Source: Rhinopomastus cyanomelas
Lineage: Eukaryota; Chordata; Aves; Bucerotiformes; Rhinopomastidae
Assembly (NCBI GenBank): GCA_013400115.1
Contig: VXBP01003652.1
Span: forward strand, 1,427,698 to 1,491,697
Reading direction: 5' to 3'
Length of the DNA: 64,000 bases
The number at the start of each line of letters is the position of its first letter. Position 1 is the first letter of the stretch. A program made the translations under genes and the position numbers. Positions 58,782 to 64,000 of this stretch are shown here, in pieces. The notes under the pieces were generated by a model. It was not told the DNA's origin, made no database searches, and saw only the letters and a program-made list of their open reading frames with translations.

Positions 58782-59489
58782 CAGCTGCACTCCCTGGGCT
58801 GGCGGTTGGTGTGCGGCCAGCGCTGTAGGCACCGAGGGGGGAAGGACCCCGCAAGCGCTTCGCACACGTGTTCCAGCTATGATGCCAAAGAGACCCCAAA
58901 GCCAACGGCAAGCAGGTGGTGAGCTCCTGTCTGGAGCTGCTGCTTTCAAAGCTCCTTGTTCGGGCTGCAAATGCAGCGCAGCGCTAGCCATGGGCTCCAC
59001 GCAGCTCCCCAGGAAGGAACCCAAAGAGCAAAGGGCCAGCATGCTGCTCCTTCTCTCCTCAACAGGTAAGGAAATGGAGAGGGAGCCAAATCGAGCTCCT
59101 GTGCTCGACGCCCTGCTGGAAAGGGGATTTGACATGGACATTCCACAGGAGCGGTGATATTTATGGCTGCAGGCCGGGTCCCCCATGCCAAAAGCAGGTC
59201 CTGGCATGCCGAGCGGGATCCGTCCAGGGTAACACTAACCATGAGCCCTTCTGCTCCCTCAGCTCGGAAGGAGAAGACACACAGAGAGCTTTGTTTTCAT
59301 TTGAAAGCAGGGGCAATGCTTTGGCTCTCTGCGCTGAAACACAGGAGAAGGGTTCTGTGCCGGCCGAGCGTGCCGAGAGGATGTTCTCCTTGGGGTAAGG
59401 CTAGGATGATCTTTCCTCTGCGTGTGGTGTAGTCTGCATCCCAACTGGAGCCTGCCCACTGTGCTCCCAGTTACTGCCCTGTTTGAAAC

Positions 59490-59972
59490 AAGGGTGATTC
59501 CGGAGCCACCGACACAAGAAGGACATTGAATTGTTGGGGTGGGTCCAGAGGATGATCCGAGGGCTGGAGCCCCTCTGCTCTGGGGACAGCGTGAGGGGGT
59601 CTGGGATGTTCAGCCTAGAGAAGAGGCTCTGGAGAGACCTTACAGCAGCCTTCCAGTCTGTAAGAAAGATGGGGAAGGGCTTTTTACAGGAGTGTGTGGT
59701 GGTAGGATGAGAGGAAATGGTTCTAGAAGGAAGAGAGGAGATTCAGATTATAGATTAGGAGGACACTCTTTACAGTGAAGCTGCTGAGGCCCTGGAACAG
59801 GCTGCCCAGGGACGCTGTGGCTGCTCCATCCCTGGCAGTGCCCAAGGCCAGGCTGGATTGGGCTCTGGGCAACCTGGTCTGGGGAGAGGTGTAGCTGCCC
59901 ATGGCAGCGGGTTGGGGATGAATGATCTTTAAGGTTCCTTCCAACTCAGACTCTTCTATGATTCTGTGATAC
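59490..59972 (+). mobile_element. CR1 3' fragment, 480 bases
   Basis: From CGGAGCCACCGACACAAGAA through GGAACAGGCTGCCCAGGGA to CTTCTATGATTCTGTGAT. Older subfamily including the RT end. Confidence 0.9.
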
Positions 59973-60276
59973 CAACACTAAAATGAAGTCTAGGTTGCAG
60001 GGACTATGAGCTGGTGGTTGCAGCACTGCAGCGTGAGCATCACTGTGGGCACGGATGGCCACGCCAGAGCAGTTCTTCCTGCAGATATTTATCCCTTCCA
60101 GTACTTGGAGTCTTGATTTCCATCTACCCAACACTGACTTGGGCACTCTGGAGATAGGGATGAAGGTGGAAAGCTGGATGTTGCCTGCTTGCAGCAGGAT
60201 GATGTGCAAGAACTGCAGCTCTGGAGCAGCACAGCCAGCCCCAAGGAGCCCTGAGGGCTTTGATGAGCAAAACACC

Positions 60277-60330
60277 ATCCAGTCGCACAGGAACGTATCC
60301 AGGTGGGTTTTCAGCGTCTCCATCCTCTGC
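60277..60330 (-). mobile_element. CR1 remnant
   Basis: CATCCAGTCGCACAGGAACG through CAGGTGGGTTTTCAGCGTCT. Confidence 0.7.
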
Positions 60331-61649
60331 AGCTCCTGGCCTCAGTTTAGGCAGTTTTAGCTCTTAACAAACCCACCCACCTTGCTATTGAATGAACCTT
60401 TCCTCACAGGTACCTCCACTTCTTTCCCCCTTCAGTGTTTCATCATTCTCCCCTTCTCTCCACTCCGTCACGGTGGAGCATCCACCCTGGTGAGGTTAAT
60501 GGTGAGGACATCTCTCTTCTTGCCACCAGGTTGCCATTGCCTCTGCTCTCCAGGATGTCCTGAGATAGCCCCATTGGGGTCACGATGCTGGGGTTCATTG
60601 CTTGTTTCATGGTGCTCAGCAGGGTTTCTCTACAGTCACGACTCCCGGAGCCCAGCAGCGATTCCGAAGGTCTCGGCTCTCACCCCGTTGGTCGAAAATG
60701 TCATTCCTTGGGAGAGAAACGCTTGAAGTTGTGATGCTTCAAGGCTCAAACTCTCAAAGGGAACAAAGCCAGGCTTTAGGGTTTGGGGGAGCCTGACTCA
60801 CGAGTTCTGAATGCCTGTGGTTGGCAGAGCTGCCGCCCCTCAGCACAATGCTGCACAGCCTCCATGCGAGACTCATTCCATTCCAAGAAAAGGCTTTGTA
60901 CTTCCTTTTTTTTGCCTTTAAAAGTATTTTTTCCATTTAAAAAGTTAAATTCTGAACTAAGCATCACTCATCTGGAAGCTCCTCCAGGTTCTTACAGAGC
61001 TGGCTGCTCTGCGGGGACAGGTAAAATCAAGGTGAAAGAAATCTACCCGGGAAAGAGGCTTTTGAAGCCACTGAAACCCCAGAGCCATCGAGTACCTGGG
61101 GGCCACTGCGGCCGTTTGTGGTCTCCAAGCTGCCCAGTGGTACTTTTTCAATGGGAATCTGATGGCCAGAGCAGCTCGGTGGCTCTGGCTTGCTCAGATT
61201 GGCTTGATGTTTTGCAGATCTCCAGGGATGAAGCCCTCATGCTAACACGACATAAATCTTCACCGTCGGCACCGCGTGGAAGCTCGCGGAGACGCCGCGC
61301 CTTGCCCGGCACTGTGCCGTGGGTCACTCTGCAAGGGACCATGACTGTCTTGGACAGATGCTTCTGTTGGTCTTTCTTGCTTGGTTTAGTTGCCCAGTGG
61401 TAGGCTAGAGCCATAGTTCTTGAGAAGACAGTAGGGCTGGCTGCCAGGGCATTTTTGAAGGAGTTTGCCACATCTTGGTCCCCCTGGCAGTGTCTTGGTC
61501 ATGCAGGGGTCTCACCCAGCCTGTGTCTGGCCTGGAAATAACCTGTGTGGGCTATAGCTGAGCCAGGGGGTTGGATGAATGGGGCAGTTCTGAAGGCAGC
61601 CTTGAGATGAAGAGAATCAGCCGTCTCACCCATGATGATCTGGATATAG

Positions 61650-61905
61650 GATCACAGAACCATGAAATCATCAAGGTTGGAAAAGACCTTCAAGGTCATC
61701 AAGTCCAACCATCCACCCTGCAACACCCAACCGCTAACCCATCTCCTCAAACACCCTGGCTGCCTCCAGGGTGTTTGAACCCCTCCAGGGATGGTGCCTC
61801 CACCCCTTCCCTGGGCAGCCTGTTCCAAGGCTTCCCCACTGCTTCTGAGGAGAAATTTTTCCTGAGATCCAGCCTGCACCTCCCCTGAAGGGAGGAAGTT
61901 CCTTT
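61650..61905 (-). mobile_element. CR1 3' fragment
   Basis: GATCACAGAACCATGAAATC, CATCAAGTCCAACCATCCAC and CAGCCTGTTCCAAGGCTTCC. Confidence 0.9.
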
Positions 61906-62879
61906 GAAGATGAAGCTGCTTGGGGGCAAATAGACCCCAGAACATGCTCCTGCTCCTCCTCCAGCCCAAACCTCCTGGGCCGGAGCAGGTGGGACAAGTG
62001 TTCTGCCAGCACCAGGGCTGGGCTAGAAAAGGGATCATGTTCCTGAGAAACTGATGCTGGAGTGGTGCAGCCCATGGCTGGGCTCTGGTTCACCAGCTCC
62101 TGTTGTACCTCATTCACACAGGACCTGCTCCAGGCTTGTGCTCGGGGCTTGGTGGTACTGAGCATCAGGTGGGTCTGAGGGCTGGTGCTCGGGTCAGGAT
62201 GTTAAGGTGTCGCACAGACAAGCCAGAGTCTTGTGCCTGGCCAGGTCAAAGATGGACATCTCTGTACCACAGCAAAGGGACCACCCCACCCTTCCCTAGA
62301 TGAGAGAGGGCCTGATCCTGCAAAACCCAGAGCATCTCCTGTCAGCTGAGCAGCCCCAGCTCCTGCTGAGCAGCGACGGTGCCCAGCCCAGCACTCTGCT
62401 GAGCTCACTTCAGCCAAGGAAACTCCTTTCCTCTGCAGGCGCTTCTCTGGCCAAACCAGCAGCCAGTCGCCGGCGACTCTCCCCCGGCTGGAGGAGGCTA
62501 TTTTGGAGCGTCTGCCGCTCCGTCTATTCGCTCTCTGCATTAGGACGGCACCGGTTTGGGATGGAAAGCCTGGCAGCTGCCTGCTGGGCGGCTGCTGCGA
62601 TTCCCTTGGGGTGGCTCTTGGGGTAAAAGATGGGGTGCTGGGAGGTGAACGTGAGGGCTGCCTTGTGGGATGCAGGGTGCAGAGCTGGCTCGGGGACCCT
62701 CACCCAAATCCTAGATTTCCCTGGGAGAGCCCAGGACAAGCCCTGAGCCGCTGGCCCGGGGTGGGAAAGCCTCTCGCTGTCCATGCAGGTGCATCTTGTC
62801 TCAGTTTACTCCAAGCCCACAGGCAGTAAATAACATCTGCAAATCATTCTGGCGCTGATGCTAAAAGCTGGGAGATAAA

Positions 62880-63190
62880 ACCCGCTGTCGTTCGAGCCCC
62901 GGCTGCCGTGGTTAACGCCCTACCTGCCGGCAGCCCCGCCACCAGCTCTCACGCCCCCCCCAGGGACTTCCGGGGCGACGGGAGTTGGGGCCGGTCCAAC
63001 CCGCCGGGCTGCGAAGCTGGATGGAGACTGGCGCTTTGGATCCGCTCTCCGGTGCGTTTTGCTGTCGGGGGCTGTGTCCGCTCCCACCGGGGCGATGGCA
63101 TCGCTCCTGCCGGTTTCGCGAGGCCGGGCCGGGGATAACAGCGCGTGATTTATGGGAGCAATCAGTTGCCACTAGGAGCTGGTTAGGAAT
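62880..63190. promoter_or_regulatory. CpG-rich block, candidate promoter
   Basis: Many CpG dinucleotides without a CR1 signature, ending in CGGGGATAACAGCGCGTGAT. By synteny the next gene should be ADAMTSL2 on the + strand, whose first exon could lie here. No open frame matches that protein, so only composition and position support this. Confidence 0.3.
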
Positions 63191-64000
63191 TTTCCGACGA
63201 AACGGGGGATTGCGTCAGAAACCGCTGAGTCATCTCAACTGTTTCGTTAGAGAAAAAAAAAAAAACCACAAATAAAAGGGGGAAAAAAAGTCCTTTGGCT
63301 TTGATGAGCTTTTGGTGAAACGCACAGACCGAACGCGAAGCCTCGCCTGCCGCCGGCTCCCCCAGCGCTTGCCTTGGGGACAGCCTCTCCCTGCCCTCCC
63401 GCTTCCCTCCTCCAAGTCCTCCCCATCCCTGTTGCAGGATGGGGTGCGGGGTGACGCAGGGATGGGGGTCTCCTGAGGTGCAGCCTGATGCCCTGAGCTG
63501 GTGGTGGGGTACGGGGGGGACACACGCTGGAGCTCCCGCGGTCCCAGGCTGCTCTGGCTCTCGCAACGCGAAATATTTTGATGCTTTTAAAACCTCTCGT
63601 GCTCAGACTTTTCCCTCCTCGCTTGTTCCAAAACGGAAAGGGTTTTCTCCTGCGCGTCTCGGGCTGGGATATTTTGAAACGCAGAAGTTGGGTGAACTCA
63701 AGTGCTAAATTTTCCCGGTGTCCTGGTCACAGCCAACCGATGGAAAATTGAAAGTTGCAAATCAGCCCTGGCTGGGTAAATTAAAACAGGCTGGCAGACG
63801 TGTAGCCAAACAGAAAAGGAGACTTCATTTCCCATGTAAATTTTTTGGGATGGATTCTCTGCTCAGCTTCACGCAGCCATCCCTGGGAGGACTGAGTCCA
63901 GACTAACAGCACTAGGGACACACAGTGATTCCCGCGGTGTGCTGGGAGCTCTGCGGGGATTTGAGCCCCGCAGCTGGGTGGGATCACACCCCGAGGTCCT

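Larger units (their letters stand above)
56724..64000. other. Region upstream of MYMK, no gene recognised
   Basis: Holds CR1 copies at 59490-59972, 60277-60330 and 61650-61905, a TC run at 58760-58781 and a CpG-rich block near 62880-63190. No coding exon of ADAMTSL2, the expected next gene, could be recognised. Confidence 0.5.

Noticed and set aside
58516..59157. 213-codon open frame on the + strand, possible start of the next gene
   Set aside because: No resemblance to ADAMTSL2 or any family; includes a TC microsatellite.
60783..61403. 206-codon open frame on the + strand
   Set aside because: No motif, no conserved block; looks like chance.
62985..63275. METGALDP... frame as ADAMTSL2 exon 1
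   Set aside because: Does not look like the ADAMTSL2 signal peptide or its first thrombospondin repeat.

Overview
The window is bird nuclear DNA. It holds intron-containing vertebrate genes with GT-AG splice sites, and it is crowded with CR1 LINE fragments, the dominant retrotransposon of birds, recognised by 3' ends of the form GATTCTRTGATTCTRTG or the reverse complement. The gene order ADAMTS13 > CACFD1 > < SLC2A6 < MYMK is the order known on human 9q34.2. I count more than 40 CR1 pieces in 64 kb, several grown into tandem arrays. That load is high for a bird and would fit a CR1-rich lineage such as woodpeckers and relatives, but this is only an inference.

Layout. 1-3470 (+): last six exons of ADAMTS13 (two thrombospondin type 1 repeats, a Thr/Ser-rich linker and two CUB domains), then its 3' UTR to a poly(A) signal near 4196. 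5818-11735 (+): complete five-exon CACFD1 (Flower), followed by a long 3' region with candidate poly(A) signals at 16089 and 17426. 17950-22981 (-): complete ten-exon SLC2A6 (GLUT6), tail to tail with CACFD1, with one GC-AG intron. 23050-47365: a gene-free interval of about 24 kb made of CR1 copies, minisatellites and GC-rich unique blocks. 47366-56612 (-): complete five-exon MYMK (myomaker, the myoblast fusion protein), with an assembly gap in intron 4 and a TTTAAA/E-box promoter upstream. 56724-64000: no coding exon recognised; a CpG-rich block near 62880-63190 could be the promoter of the next gene, expected from synteny to be ADAMTSL2 on the + strand.

The four genes do not form a pathway: a secreted protease that cleaves von Willebrand factor, a vesicle calcium-channel-like protein, a lysosomal/intracellular hexose transporter and a muscle fusion protein. 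They share conserved microsynteny only. No new multigene system was found. The most unusual content is the repeated conversion of CR1 3' tails into tandem arrays, one of them beside MYMK exon 2, and repeat sequence touching splice sites in ADAMTS13 and SLC2A6.
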